Below are positions 1 to 6,740 of a stretch of DNA of 10,786 nt, piece after piece; positions within the stretch are counted from its first letter, which is position 1, and each line of letters opens with the position of its first letter. The notes below the pieces were generated by a model, which was not told the origin of the DNA, made no database searches, and saw only the letters and a list, made by a program, of their open reading frames with translations. Made by a program: the position numbers and the translations under genes. The stretch comes from an uncultured Collinsella sp. (GTDB lineage: Bacteria; Actinomycetota; Coriobacteriia; Coriobacteriales; Coriobacteriaceae), in assembly GCA_900765115.1 (NCBI GenBank), contig CAAFQK010000039.1, positions 1 to 10,786 on the forward strand, read 5' to 3'.

Positions 1-47
1 GAGAGTACTGCGGGGTCAGCCCGTGGGAGGCCAGGGCGCCGCTGACC
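1..47 (+). rRNA. rrf: 5S ribosomal RNA, 3' end (5' truncated by window)
   Basis: The first ~47 bases match the 3' third of a bacterial 5S rRNA. TACTGC at 6-11, GTGGGAG at 23-29 and AGGGCGCCGCTGACC at 33-47 fall in the order and spacing of the helix IV/V region and the 3' strand of helix I. The gene body lies to the left, so this is the tail of an rRNA operon. The exact 3' end (47-49) is uncertain because its 5' partner strand is not visible. A terminator follows at 82-113. Confidence 0.85.
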
Positions 48-81
48 GGTGGACGGCACCGAGCCGTACGCTTGAACTGAG

Positions 82-113
82 AAGGGGGAGGCCTCGCGGC
101 CTCCCCCTTTTTT
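82..113 (+). terminator. Rho-independent terminator of the rRNA operon
   Basis: A perfect 12-bp stem (82-93 with 98-109) with a TCGC loop runs straight into six T residues (108-113). Its place about 35 bases after the 5S end makes it the rRNA operon terminator. Confidence 0.92.
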
Positions 114-180
114 GCGTTTACACTTCACAATGTCGTTGCATTTCACCTGTAACCCGGTTGGGCTTATGGGTAATGAGCTT

Positions 181-648
181 TTATTTAAAGACAATAAATC
201 GAATCACAAGTGCAACTGCTATGACCACAATGATCAAAAGCAGGATTGTCAGTCGATGCTGCTTGCGTCGTTTATTTGACGAAACGAAGATTGATTTTCC
301 CTGTTTTGGCGTTTCGAGATAACGAGCCGAATGCGTTAAGGTTTGCTTAGGTCGGGGACCTCTTTGCTGCCGAGTTATGGGCGTTTTCGTCGGGTCGTCA
401 TTGATTGCGCTGTTTTTTGATAACGGTGCATCTTTTAGATATACGGGATCGCCCGATGCGACGCCCATATGCTTACGTCCCGTTTGGGCATCCTCGAGCG
501 TTTGATATCGATTTCTCGTCACATATTCGGGCTCTGCATCATTAATGGGCTCTTGCGAGATGTGGGGGCGATGGAACCGTGGCGGCTGCGTGGAAATATC
601 TTCCCCCTGCGTCGGCATAAACATATTGTTCTGGTTTTGGTCGTCCAT
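181..648 (-). CDS. Hypothetical protein with one C-terminal transmembrane segment
   Basis: I do not recognise this 155-residue protein. Residues 1-125 are polar and rich in Pro, Gln, Asn and Thr, with no visible enzymatic motif, and are probably largely disordered. A basic stretch RRKQHR (127-132) leads into a strongly hydrophobic helix (about 133-151, Leu/Ile/Val) that ends at Lys155. This is the layout of a tail-anchored, single-pass inner-membrane protein with its N-terminus in the cytoplasm (positive-inside inference). The start is supported by AAAGGG four bases before the ATG on the minus strand. A TACAAT hexamer lies 39 bases upstream (688-693). The gene stands alone, pointing toward the rRNA operon and divergent from hsp20. 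Codon use and the clear membrane helix argue that it is a real gene. Its function is unknown. Confidence 0.75.
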   Translation of the reverse strand: MDDQNQNNMFMPTQGEDISTQPPRFHRPHISQEPINDAEPEYVTRNRYQTLEDAQTGRKHMGVASGDPVYLKDAPLSKNSAINDDPTKTPITRQQRGPRPKQTLTHSARYLETPKQGKSIFVSSNKRRKQHRLTILLLIIVVIAVALVIRFIVFK

Positions 649-687
649 GATGCCCTTTAGCTCGTTACCAACAACGTGTACGCGCTC

Positions 688-693
688 ATTGTA
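688..693 (-). promoter_or_regulatory. Candidate -10 box (TACAAT) for the tail-anchored protein gene
   Basis: Read on the minus strand, positions 693-688 give TACAAT, five of six matches to TATAAT, 39 bases before the ATG. No good -35 box is visible at 16-18 bases. It is credible mainly because the same hexamer precedes four other genes in the window. Confidence 0.4.
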
Positions 694-740
694 AGCCCCT
701 TGTTATTTGTAGCTGTGGACATACTCGTTATTTAAGCTCT

Positions 741-788
741 GGTTCAAAGAACCTTAACCTTCCTAAAACCTTAGTGCTACACACTTAG
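741..788. promoter_or_regulatory. Two short inverted repeats in the divergent hsp20 control region
   Basis: GGTTC-AAA-GAACC (741-753) is a perfect inverted repeat. CTTAGTG-N5-CACTTAG (770-788) is imperfect, with six of seven positions paired. Both lie between the divergent 155-residue protein gene and hsp20. They could be operators for a heat-shock or other regulator. Neither matches the CIRCE or HAIR consensus well. The role is inferred from position only. Confidence 0.35.
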
Positions 789-830
789 ATATGCTTATAG
801 TAATGGACTCAAAAAACTTTATAGTCGATG

Positions 831-859
831 TATATATGAGCATCGGGTGGGCATATATA
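831..859 (+). promoter_or_regulatory. Inverted repeat and candidate -10 region upstream of hsp20
   Basis: TATATATG (831-838) and CATATATA (852-859) are exact reverse complements separated by 13 bases, so their centres are 21 bp apart, about two helical turns. TATATA at 854-859 is also a plausible -10 box, giving a 5' UTR of roughly 60 bases before the hsp20 ATG at 926. An operator overlapping the promoter is a reasonable inference. No clear -35 box is visible. Confidence 0.4.
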
Positions 860-925
860 AGAGCGTCAAAAGAAGTCCCAGTCACCTAGAAGATGACTCG
901 GCAGTCCTATAAAGGAGTGGTAAAC

Positions 926-1357
926 ATGGCAAGCATGGTTCCTTATCGTTCGGTTTTTGGCGTTCGTCCCTCTGCAAGCTCGCTGTTCGATCTGTTTGAT
1001 GATATGAGCGACCTAGCGAACAGCTCGATTGCCTCTAAGGCGTTCCCCGTTGACGTTGAGGATAAGGGCGATGGCTATGAGGTCAAGGCTTATCTGACCG
1101 GCGTCGCCAAGGACGATATCGATGTCGAGCTTAACGAGGGCCGTCTGTCCATTAGCGTGAATGTCGAGGAAGACGAGGAGAACGAGGGCAAGAACTTCCT
1201 GCAGAAGGAGTTCAGCTCGTACAGCGCGACGCGTGGCGTGTATCTTAAGGACGCTTCGAGCGAGGGCCTCTCGGCTAAGTACGCCGACGGCATCCTTACC
1301 GTTACGGTTCCCAAGATCGTCGAGAAGAAGAACGTTACGAAGATCTCCATCGACTAA
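926..1357 (+). CDS. Hsp20/alpha-crystallin family small heat-shock protein
   Basis: This is an ATP-independent cytoplasmic holdase that binds unfolding proteins and hands them to the DnaK and ClpB machinery. The 143-residue length is typical of bacterial small heat-shock proteins. A short N-terminal arm (1-39) with a Phe/Leu-rich segment (20-24) precedes the alpha-crystallin domain (about 40-134). The domain ends in the family signature A-x-G-I-L-T-V-x-V-P-K (120-130). The C-terminus carries the oligomerisation motif I-x-I (Ile140-Ser-Ile142). I chose the ATG at 926 because AAAGGAG (911-917) sits eight bases upstream. The in-frame ATG at 893 has no comparable site and would add 11 residues not typical of the family. 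The gene is monocistronic, with inverted repeats upstream and a hairpin downstream, fitting stress control, although the regulator is not identifiable. Confidence 0.95.
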   Translation: MASMVPYRSVFGVRPSASSLFDLFDDMSDLANSSIASKAFPVDVEDKGDGYEVKAYLTGVAKDDIDVELNEGRLSISVNVEEDEENEGKNFLQKEFSSYSATRGVYLKDASSEGLSAKYADGILTVTVPKIVEKKNVTKISID

Positions 1358-1392
1358 CTTCGTTGGTGTTCTTCGCTATTAAAAGACAACAG

Positions 1393-1424
1393 AAGGGGCT
1401 GGGAAGCGATTCCCGGCCCCTTTT
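1393..1424. terminator. Hairpin terminator between convergent hsp20 and MBL-fold gene
   Basis: A 13-bp stem (1393-1405 with 1410-1422, one T-G wobble) with a GCGA loop ends in TTTT (1421-1424), 35 bases after the hsp20 stop. On the minus strand it lies 15 bases past the hydrolase stop and is followed only by a broken T-rich tract. It may serve both genes but is better suited to hsp20. Confidence 0.8.
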
Positions 1425-1439
1425 GCTGTTTAGGACAGT

Positions 1440-2249
1440 CTATTGAATGGTTGCTGGCCGATACTGGCTTGCGGGGCGTATCGAGAGTTTTCGCGATCCT
1501 TGGAGAAGGGTGGCGGAGCTGCCGACCTCGTCATCCAGGGTTGCGGCTAGAGCTTTGGCATAGCTTTTGACGGTAAGGCTCGGACGATTGTTATCTTGGC
1601 TGATATGCATGGCAATGAGCTGTTCGGTGCGATCGGTAACAAGTTCGCGCGCGGCTTCGGCGGCTTGGCCATTGGAGAGGTGTCCCCTTGCAGACAGGAT
1701 GCGCTCCTGAAGAAAGCGGGGATATTCTCCCTCGCGCAGCATGGTCACATCATGGTTGCTTTCGAGCGCAAGGACTCGACAATCTTTGAGGGTGTTCATG
1801 GCTTGGCTCGATAGCTCTCCGGTGTCGGTGGCAAAGCCGATGGAATCATCGAGGGCGTCGAATCGATAACCGACTGGATTGATGACATCGTGTGATGTTG
1901 AGTAGGTTTGCACGTGGATGCCGGCAATGGATAGGGCGTCGCCGGGATCGAATTCCTCGACAGGCAGATGCGAAAGATTTTCTTTGTTCGAAAGAGTGCC
2001 CCTGCTGGCAAAGAGGGGGCCGTGCCAGTGCTTGCACCAGACATCGAGGCCCTTGATGTGATCGCTATGCTCATGAGTAATGAGAAGAGCCGAGACGTTG
2101 TCTGTCGAGAGCCCCAGTTCTGCCATGCGCTTTAATGTCTCGCGGCGAGACAGTCCGTCATCGACCATAATGAGCCCCTGCGGGCCCTCGATGAGTGCGC
2201 AGTTGCCTTTAGAGCCACTGCCGAGGATATGAAGGTGCAGGCAAGACAT
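1440..2249 (-). CDS. MBL-fold metallo-hydrolase, YycJ/WalJ type
   Basis: This 269-residue protein has the metallo-beta-lactamase fold. The metal-binding motif H-E-H-S-D-H is at 59-64, after the first beta strand LGSGSKGN (9-16). Further probable ligand positions are His120 (TSHD), Asp142 (ATDTGE), His190 (RGHLSN) and His215 (HISQDNNRP). This pattern, with GSGSxGN at the start and HISxxNN near the end, is that of the YycJ/WalJ subfamily of cytoplasmic hydrolases. Members have been linked to nuclease activity, but the substrate cannot be read from sequence. The start matches the family N-terminus although its ribosome-binding site is weak (GGA six bases upstream). In many Firmicutes yycJ accompanies the walKR genes. 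Here it stands alone, divergent from tilS across 48 bases, so a role in that signalling pathway is not supported by context. Confidence 0.93.
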   Translation of the reverse strand: MSCLHLHILGSGSKGNCALIEGPQGLIMVDDGLSRRETLKRMAELGLSTDNVSALLITHEHSDHIKGLDVWCKHWHGPLFASRGTLSNKENLSHLPVEEFDPGDALSIAGIHVQTYSTSHDVINPVGYRFDALDDSIGFATDTGELSSQAMNTLKDCRVLALESNHDVTMLREGEYPRFLQERILSARGHLSNGQAAEAARELVTDRTEQLIAMHISQDNNRPSLTVKSYAKALAATLDDEVGSSATLLQGSRKLSIRPASQYRPATIQ

Positions 2250-2263
2250 AAGATTCCAAAGGA

Positions 2264-2269
2264 TACAAT
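2264..2269 (+). promoter_or_regulatory. Candidate -10 box (TACAAT) for tilS
   Basis: TACAAT lies 28 bases before the tilS ATG. AAGACA at 2243-2248, spacing 15, is a poor -35 candidate and overlaps the start of the divergent hydrolase gene, so the 48-base gap must hold promoters for both genes. Confidence 0.4.
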
Positions 2270-2297
2270 GGGTGCGGACGAATAGAGGAGGAAGCGA

Positions 2298-3836
2298 ATG
2301 CCAACGGTATCACAGCATTACGGACACCATGCCGTGCCTGGGGCAGTCGATGAGACCCGGACGAGGCAGCAGGCAGCTCCTGTCGTGCTCATGGTATCAG
2401 GCGGCGCGGACTCGACGGCACTGCTTCTTATGGCGTGCACATCAAAGCTGGATATCCAAGACGGACGCGGTGTTGCCCCCATTGCTCGCGAGCGCCTGCA
2501 TGTGCTGCATGTAAACCATCATCTGCGCGGCAAGGCGTCCGATGGCGACGAGGCCTTTGTGCGTGAGCTTTGCGCGAAATATGGTTTACCGCTGTGCGTG
2601 GAGCACGCTTATTTTGATGGGGAGTCGGGCAATATTGAGGCCGCGGCCCGCGAGGTGCGCTATGCCGCGGCGCGGAGGTATGTTCGCGAGCTCTGCGCCC
2701 AGACGGGGGCACCGCGAACGGCGGCTCGTATCTGCACCGCGCACACGTCTTCGGATCGCGCGGAAACGTTTTTGATGAACGCGATTAAGGGTTCGGGGCC
2801 CGCTGGCCTATCGAGCATTCCTCGCCGGAGGAATATCGTGGTGCGTCCCTTGCTCGACCTAACTCATGGCGAGCTCGTGGGCTATCTACAGGTACATGGT
2901 CAGCCGTGGCGTGAGGACGAGAGCAATGAGGATATCTCGTATCTGCGAAACTACGTGCGCCATCGGGTAATGCCAGTGGTGGCACAGCGTAATGCGAGCG
3001 TGTGCAAGACGATTGGCGCCGCCTGTGAGATCTTGGGTGACGAAGACGCGTTTCTATCCCAGCTGTCGGCGCAGGCGTTTCGAAGCTGTTTGCGCAAGGA
3101 GGCGGCGGGCGCGCTGGTGCTCGATGCCAGACGCCTTGCTGCGGCCGAGGTGGTAATCGCGCGGCGCATCGTGCGACTGGCGATTAAACGCATCGATCCG
3201 GACGCTCGTCCAGAGATGCGACATGTGGAGCGAGTCCTTTCCTGCGTTGCCGAGGGCGCAGGCTCGGTCACGCTTCCGGCGGGAATTGACGCGCGCGTCG
3301 AGTTTGGCGTGCTGGCGTTTAAGGCGCCGGTGGCTCGTGAGGGCCTGGTTGCGGACTGGGTTACCGTACCCGGTCGTTTGCCGTTGGGCGGGGGACGCAT
3401 GCTGGTCGCAGAGCCGATGGCCGTTGAGCCGGGATGCGATATCGTGCGCCGCGCTCGTGAACTTGCGGCTGCCGGGGAAGTGACAGCTTTGGTAGACGCG
3501 GCCGCCCTGGGTTTTGCCGACAGCGATAGCGAGCGGATCCTGGCGGGCTCGCGTGGGGAGATTCCCGCCGAGGCGCGATTGGCGCGCCTGTGGGTGGATA
3601 GCCCTGTGCCGGGAGACGTGATGTGCCCGTTGGGGATGAACGGTCGAAGCAAGAAAGTGTCAGACCTGTTGAACGAGGCGCGCATTCCTGTTTCAGACCG
3701 CTCTGGCGTACCCGTGGTAAGAACGGCTCCGGGAGGTGCCGTGGTATGGGTCGCAGGCGTTCGCACGGACGAGCGTTTTAAGTGCACGGCCGCAACGCGC
3801 GTGGCATATCTGCTCCGCGTGGTCGATGCGGAATAG
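2298..3836 (+). CDS. tilS: tRNA(Ile)-lysidine synthetase TilS
   Basis: TilS attaches lysine to C34 of the CAU-anticodon tRNA-Ile using ATP, so that the tRNA is charged with isoleucine and reads AUA. The PP-loop ATP motif S-G-G-A-D-S is at 34-39. HVNHHLRG (71-78), the second signature around AHTSSDRAET (148-157), GSGPAGLSSIP, W-x-E-D-x-S-N (204-210) and RNxxRH (217-222) follow in TilS order. The C-terminal tRNA-recognition region carries RSKKVSDLL (450-458) and a final R-x-G-V-P-V-V segment. At 512 residues it is longer than E. coli TilS (about 430). The excess comes from a 26-residue N-terminal lead and longer linkers. The second motif is unusual: the commonly seen DDQ is SDR here. GAGGAGG (2285-2291) six bases before the ATG fixes the start. 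No terminator is visible before hpt. Confidence 0.96.
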   Translation: MPTVSQHYGHHAVPGAVDETRTRQQAAPVVLMVSGGADSTALLLMACTSKLDIQDGRGVAPIARERLHVLHVNHHLRGKASDGDEAFVRELCAKYGLPLCVEHAYFDGESGNIEAAAREVRYAAARRYVRELCAQTGAPRTAARICTAHTSSDRAETFLMNAIKGSGPAGLSSIPRRRNIVVRPLLDLTHGELVGYLQVHGQPWREDESNEDISYLRNYVRHRVMPVVAQRNASVCKTIGAACEILGDEDAFLSQLSAQAFRSCLRKEAAGALVLDARRLAAAEVVIARRIVRLAIKRIDPDARPEMRHVERVLSCVAEGAGSVTLPAGIDARVEFGVLAFKAPVAREGLVADWVTVPGRLPLGGGRMLVAEPMAVEPGCDIVRRARELAAAGEVTALVDAAALGFADSDSERILAGSRGEIPAEARLARLWVDSPVPGDVMCPLGMNGRSKKVSDLLNEARIPVSDRSGVPVVRTAPGGAVVWVAGVRTDERFKCTAATRVAYLLRVVDAE

Positions 3837-3897
3837 CGTCCCACGTCAGCTATTCTGTGCGACGTTGACGGTATTCCCGCGCTGATGGCGTACGGGC

Positions 3898-3927
3898 TGG
3901 AAAATATACCCCGTGCGCTGCTAGAAT
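3898..3927 (+). promoter_or_regulatory. Candidate promoter for hpt-ftsH
   Basis: TGGAAA (3898-3903) and TAGAAT (3922-3927) are 18 bases apart and match the -35 and -10 consensus at four and five of six positions. This would start transcription near 3934, about 50 bases before hpt. It suggests hpt-ftsH can be expressed apart from tilS as well as by read-through. Confidence 0.45.
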
Positions 3928-3983
3928 GTGAAGTTCGCGTCCATACGGCGGTGTGTGGGCGATAAGCACAAGAAAGGGTTGTC

Positions 3984-4532
3984 ATGGCTTCTCAACATCC
4001 GGATATCGAGAAGGTTCTGTTTACGCAGGAGGATATCGACGGTATCGTCTCTCGCCTAGGCGAGCAGATTACTCGCGACTACGCGGGTAAGGATCTGGTG
4101 CTGATTGCGGTCCTGCGCGGCGCCGTGGTCTTTATGGGCGACCTGATGCGCAAGATCGAGCTGCCGACCAACATCGATTTCATGGCTGTTTCGAGCTATG
4201 GCGACGGTGTGAAGTCCTCGGGTATCGTGCGTATCATTAAGGACCTGGATATCGACATCCGCGGTCGCGACGTGCTGATCGTCGAGGACATTCTGGACTC
4301 GGGCCTGACGCTCAAGTATCTGATGAAGAACCTCGAGAGCCGCAAGCCCGCTTCTCTGGAGGTCGCCGCCTTCCTGTGGAAGGACGTTGAGAACCGTACC
4401 TCGGCCATCACGCCCAAGTATGTTGGAACCCATTGCCCCGATGCCTTTGTGGTGGGCTACGGCCTCGATTATGCCGAGCGCTATCGTAACCTTCCGTATC
4501 TGGGCATTTTGAAACCGGAGGTTTATTCGTAA
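3984..4532 (+). CDS. hpt: Hypoxanthine phosphoribosyltransferase
   Basis: This purine-salvage enzyme of the cytoplasm converts hypoxanthine (and usually guanine) plus PRPP to IMP or GMP. At 182 residues it has the standard length. The PRPP-binding signature V-L-I-V-E-D-I-L-D-S-G-L-T-L is at 97-110, with the acidic pair Glu101-Asp102. The flexible active-site loop SSYGDG is at 70-75. LRGAVVF (44-50) forms the usual pyrophosphate loop. The C-terminal block around VGYGLDYAERYRNLPY supplies the purine-contacting aromatic and Asp residues. AAAGGG (3973-3978) five bases upstream supports the ATG. It follows tilS after 147 bases and is separated from ftsH by one base. The tilS-hpt-ftsH order is conserved across many Gram-positive bacteria, which strengthens all three calls. 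Confidence 0.97.
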   Translation: MASQHPDIEKVLFTQEDIDGIVSRLGEQITRDYAGKDLVLIAVLRGAVVFMGDLMRKIELPTNIDFMAVSSYGDGVKSSGIVRIIKDLDIDIRGRDVLIVEDILDSGLTLKYLMKNLESRKPASLEVAAFLWKDVENRTSAITPKYVGTHCPDAFVVGYGLDYAERYRNLPYLGILKPEVYS

Positions 4533-4533
4533 G

Positions 4534-6672
4534 ATGCCCGACGACCGTAACGATAACAATTCCCAGACTCCCCGGGAGCCTAAGATCCCGGGGGTGCCCG
4601 GAGGCAAGAAGCCCACGCGTACGGGCTGGCTGTATTTTATTTTGGCTTGCGCGCTTCTGGGCTACGCCTTCTTTAACATGGGCTCCGGCTTTGCCAATTC
4701 CAGCAATACCGTAAAGCTCGCAACGAGCGAGATGGTCAACGCCATTAAGCAGGATCGCGTCGAAGATTTGACCTATACGGTTCAAGACGGAAGCGTGACG
4801 GGTCATTACTGGAAGACGAAGAAGGACAAGGGCGATACGAGCGAGCTCAAGGGCTTCTCCTCGACCTATGTCGGCTCCGATTCGCTTGCCGAGCTTATGG
4901 CGGAGCACCCCGATACCAAGTACATCGTCAACACCAATGACCCCGATTTTTGGGGCGACCTGGCGATGAGCGTGCTTCCGACAATCGCCCTGATCGCCAT
5001 CATGTTCTACTTTATGCGCCAGATGATGGGCGCCAACAACAGGAACATGCAGTTTGGCAAGACCAACGCCAAGACCAACGAGGCCACGCGCCCCAAGGTC
5101 AAGTTTGAGGACGTTGCCGGCGTGGACGAGGCGGTCGAGGAGCTCGAGGAGATTCGTGACTTTTTGAGCGATCCGGATCGCTATCGCAAGCTGGGCGCCA
5201 AGATTCCGCGCGGCGTGTTGCTGGTGGGCCCTCCGGGCACCGGTAAAACGCTGCTGGCCAAGGCCGTTGCCGGCGAGGCGGGCGTGCCGTTCTTTAGCAT
5301 CTCGGGTTCCGACTTTGTCGAGATGTTCGTGGGTGTCGGCGCCAGCCGCGTGCGTGACCTCTTTAAGGAGGCCAAGTCCCAGGCCCCGTCGATCATCTTC
5401 ATCGATGAGATCGATGCCGTGGGACGTCAGCGCGGAGCTGGCTTGGGCGGCGGTCACGACGAGCGCGAGCAGACGCTCAACCAGCTGCTGGTCGAGATGG
5501 ACGGTTTTGAGGAGAGCGAGTCGGTCATCCTGATCGCTGCGACCAACCGTCCTGACATCTTGGATCCGGCATTGCTGCGTCCCGGTCGTTTTGACCGTCA
5601 GGTCACGGTCGACCGTCCGGATGTGAAGGGCCGCGAGCAGATCTTGCGCGTGCATGCCGAGAACAAGCCGATGGACGAGGATGTGAAGTTTGAGAAGCTC
5701 GCCCAGATGACCGTTGGCTTCACCGGCGCCGATCTGGCAAAGCTGCTCAACGAGTCTGCGCTGCTTGCTGCCCGCCGCCATCGTTCCGTAATCTCGATGG
5801 ACGAGGTCGAGGAGTCGATGGAGCGCGTGATTGCCGGTCCGCAGCGCAAGGGTCGCGTGATGACCGAGGCCGAGCGCACCACGATTGCCTACCACGAGAG
5901 CGGTCACGCCCTGGTGGGCCACATCCTGGAGCACTCCGATCCGGTCCACAAGATCTCGATCGTCAGCCGCGGTCAGGCCCTGGGCTACACGCTGCAGCTT
6001 CCGCAGGAGGACCACTTCCTCAAGACCAAGAACGAGATGCTCGACGAGCTTGCCGTGTTCTTGGGCGGTCGCGTTGCCGAGGAACTCATGTGCGACGACA
6101 TCACGTCGGGCGCGAGCAACGATCTGGAGCGCGCGACCAAGATGGCGCGCGAGATGGTCACGCGCCTGGGCATGAGCGAGGAGCTTGGAACGCAGGTGTT
6201 TGGTGAGGCGCAGCATCAGGTATTCCTGGGCCGCGACTATGCCGATCATCAGGACTACTCTGAGGAGACGGCGCGTCGCATCGACATCGAGGTCCAGCGC
6301 ATTATGCGCGAGGCCCATCGCCGTGCGGTCGAGATTTTGGATGCCCGTCGCGATCAGCTCGACCTGATGGCGAAGGTGCTGCTTGAGCGCGAGACCGTCG
6401 AAGGCGACGCCGTGAACGCCCTGCTCGACAACGAGTGGGACGCCTACCTTGAGCGCGAGGACGATATCCTGGCGGCCAAGGAGGAGCGCAACGCTAAGGC
6501 GGCCGGCATGCCGACCAAAAAGCGTGCGCCTCGCATGAGCGAGGAGGAGCTGGCGGCTGATGCCGCGGCATTTGCGCAGGCGGCTATGCAGGAGGATGCA
6601 GAAGCCGCATCCGATGATGCCGGCGATGCCTGTGCCGTCAATGCCGGTGCCGACACCGACGACGACGAATAG
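4534..6672 (+). CDS. ftsH: ATP-dependent zinc metalloprotease FtsH
   Basis: FtsH is a membrane-anchored hexameric AAA+ protease that extracts and degrades damaged membrane proteins and unstable regulators. In this 712-residue protein a polar N-terminus (1-30) is followed by TM1 (about 32-48), an extracytoplasmic domain, and TM2 (about 143-162). The AAA module shows Walker A GPPGTGKT (232-239), Walker B IIFIDEID (287-294) and the second region of homology (336-355, arginine fingers Arg349 and Arg352). The zinc site is HESGH (454-458) with Asp530 in GASNDLERAT as third ligand. All key residues are intact. The last ~60 residues are an Ala/Asp/Glu-rich, probably disordered tail. Translation likely couples to hpt: the hpt stop and this ATG are one base apart, and GGAGG (4517-4521) lies inside hpt with a long 12-base spacer. 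An 8-bp hairpin occurs early in the coding region (4570-4593). Confidence 0.98.
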   Translation: MPDDRNDNNSQTPREPKIPGVPGGKKPTRTGWLYFILACALLGYAFFNMGSGFANSSNTVKLATSEMVNAIKQDRVEDLTYTVQDGSVTGHYWKTKKDKGDTSELKGFSSTYVGSDSLAELMAEHPDTKYIVNTNDPDFWGDLAMSVLPTIALIAIMFYFMRQMMGANNRNMQFGKTNAKTNEATRPKVKFEDVAGVDEAVEELEEIRDFLSDPDRYRKLGAKIPRGVLLVGPPGTGKTLLAKAVAGEAGVPFFSISGSDFVEMFVGVGASRVRDLFKEAKSQAPSIIFIDEIDAVGRQRGAGLGGGHDEREQTLNQLLVEMDGFEESESVILIAATNRPDILDPALLRPGRFDRQVTVDRPDVKGREQILRVHAENKPMDEDVKFEKLAQMTVGFTGADLAKLLNESALLAARRHRSVISMDEVEESMERVIAGPQRKGRVMTEAERTTIAYHESGHALVGHILEHSDPVHKISIVSRGQALGYTLQLPQEDHFLKTKNEMLDELAVFLGGRVAEELMCDDITSGASNDLERATKMAREMVTRLGMSEELGTQVFGEAQHQVFLGRDYADHQDYSEETARRIDIEVQRIMREAHRRAVEILDARRDQLDLMAKVLLERETVEGDAVNALLDNEWDAYLEREDDILAAKEERNAKAAGMPTKKRAPRMSEEELAADAAAFAQAAMQEDAEAASDDAGDACAVNAGADTDDDE

Positions 6673-6683
6673 TCTTTATGGCG

Positions 6684-6720
6684 AAAGCCTTCGCGGGGAA
6701 ACCTGCGGAGGCTTTTTCTT
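6684..6720 (+). terminator. Rho-independent terminator after ftsH
   Basis: A 14-bp stem (6684-6697 with 6702-6715, two wobble pairs) is capped by a GAAA tetraloop and followed by TTTTTCTT (6713-6720). It begins 11 bases after the ftsH stop and separates the tilS-hpt-ftsH block from the aminotransferase gene. Confidence 0.9.
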
Positions 6721-6740
6721 TTGAGCGATATGGGGTCATC

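Noticed and set aside
23..322. 99-codon plus-strand open frame starting in the 5S rRNA
   Set aside because: It runs from the 5S rRNA through the rRNA terminator and into the antisense of the membrane-protein gene.
793..813. HspR-type HAIR operator before hsp20
   Set aside because: ACTCAA at 807-812 matches one half-site, but the required left half at N7 spacing matches poorly (three of seven at best). No CIRCE element is present either.
893..925. Earlier start codon for hsp20
   Set aside because: It has no proper ribosome-binding site, while AAAGGAG is ideally placed for the ATG at 926.
2951..3985. 344-codon minus-strand open frame opposite tilS
   Set aside because: It is a shadow of tilS. 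The translation is rich in Arg, Ser, Thr and Ala and has no recognisable domain.
4408..6318. 636-codon minus-strand open frame opposite ftsH
   Set aside because: It lies antisense to a complete, motif-perfect FtsH gene. Long antisense frames are expected from GC-rich third positions, and its translation is low-complexity and shows no family motif.
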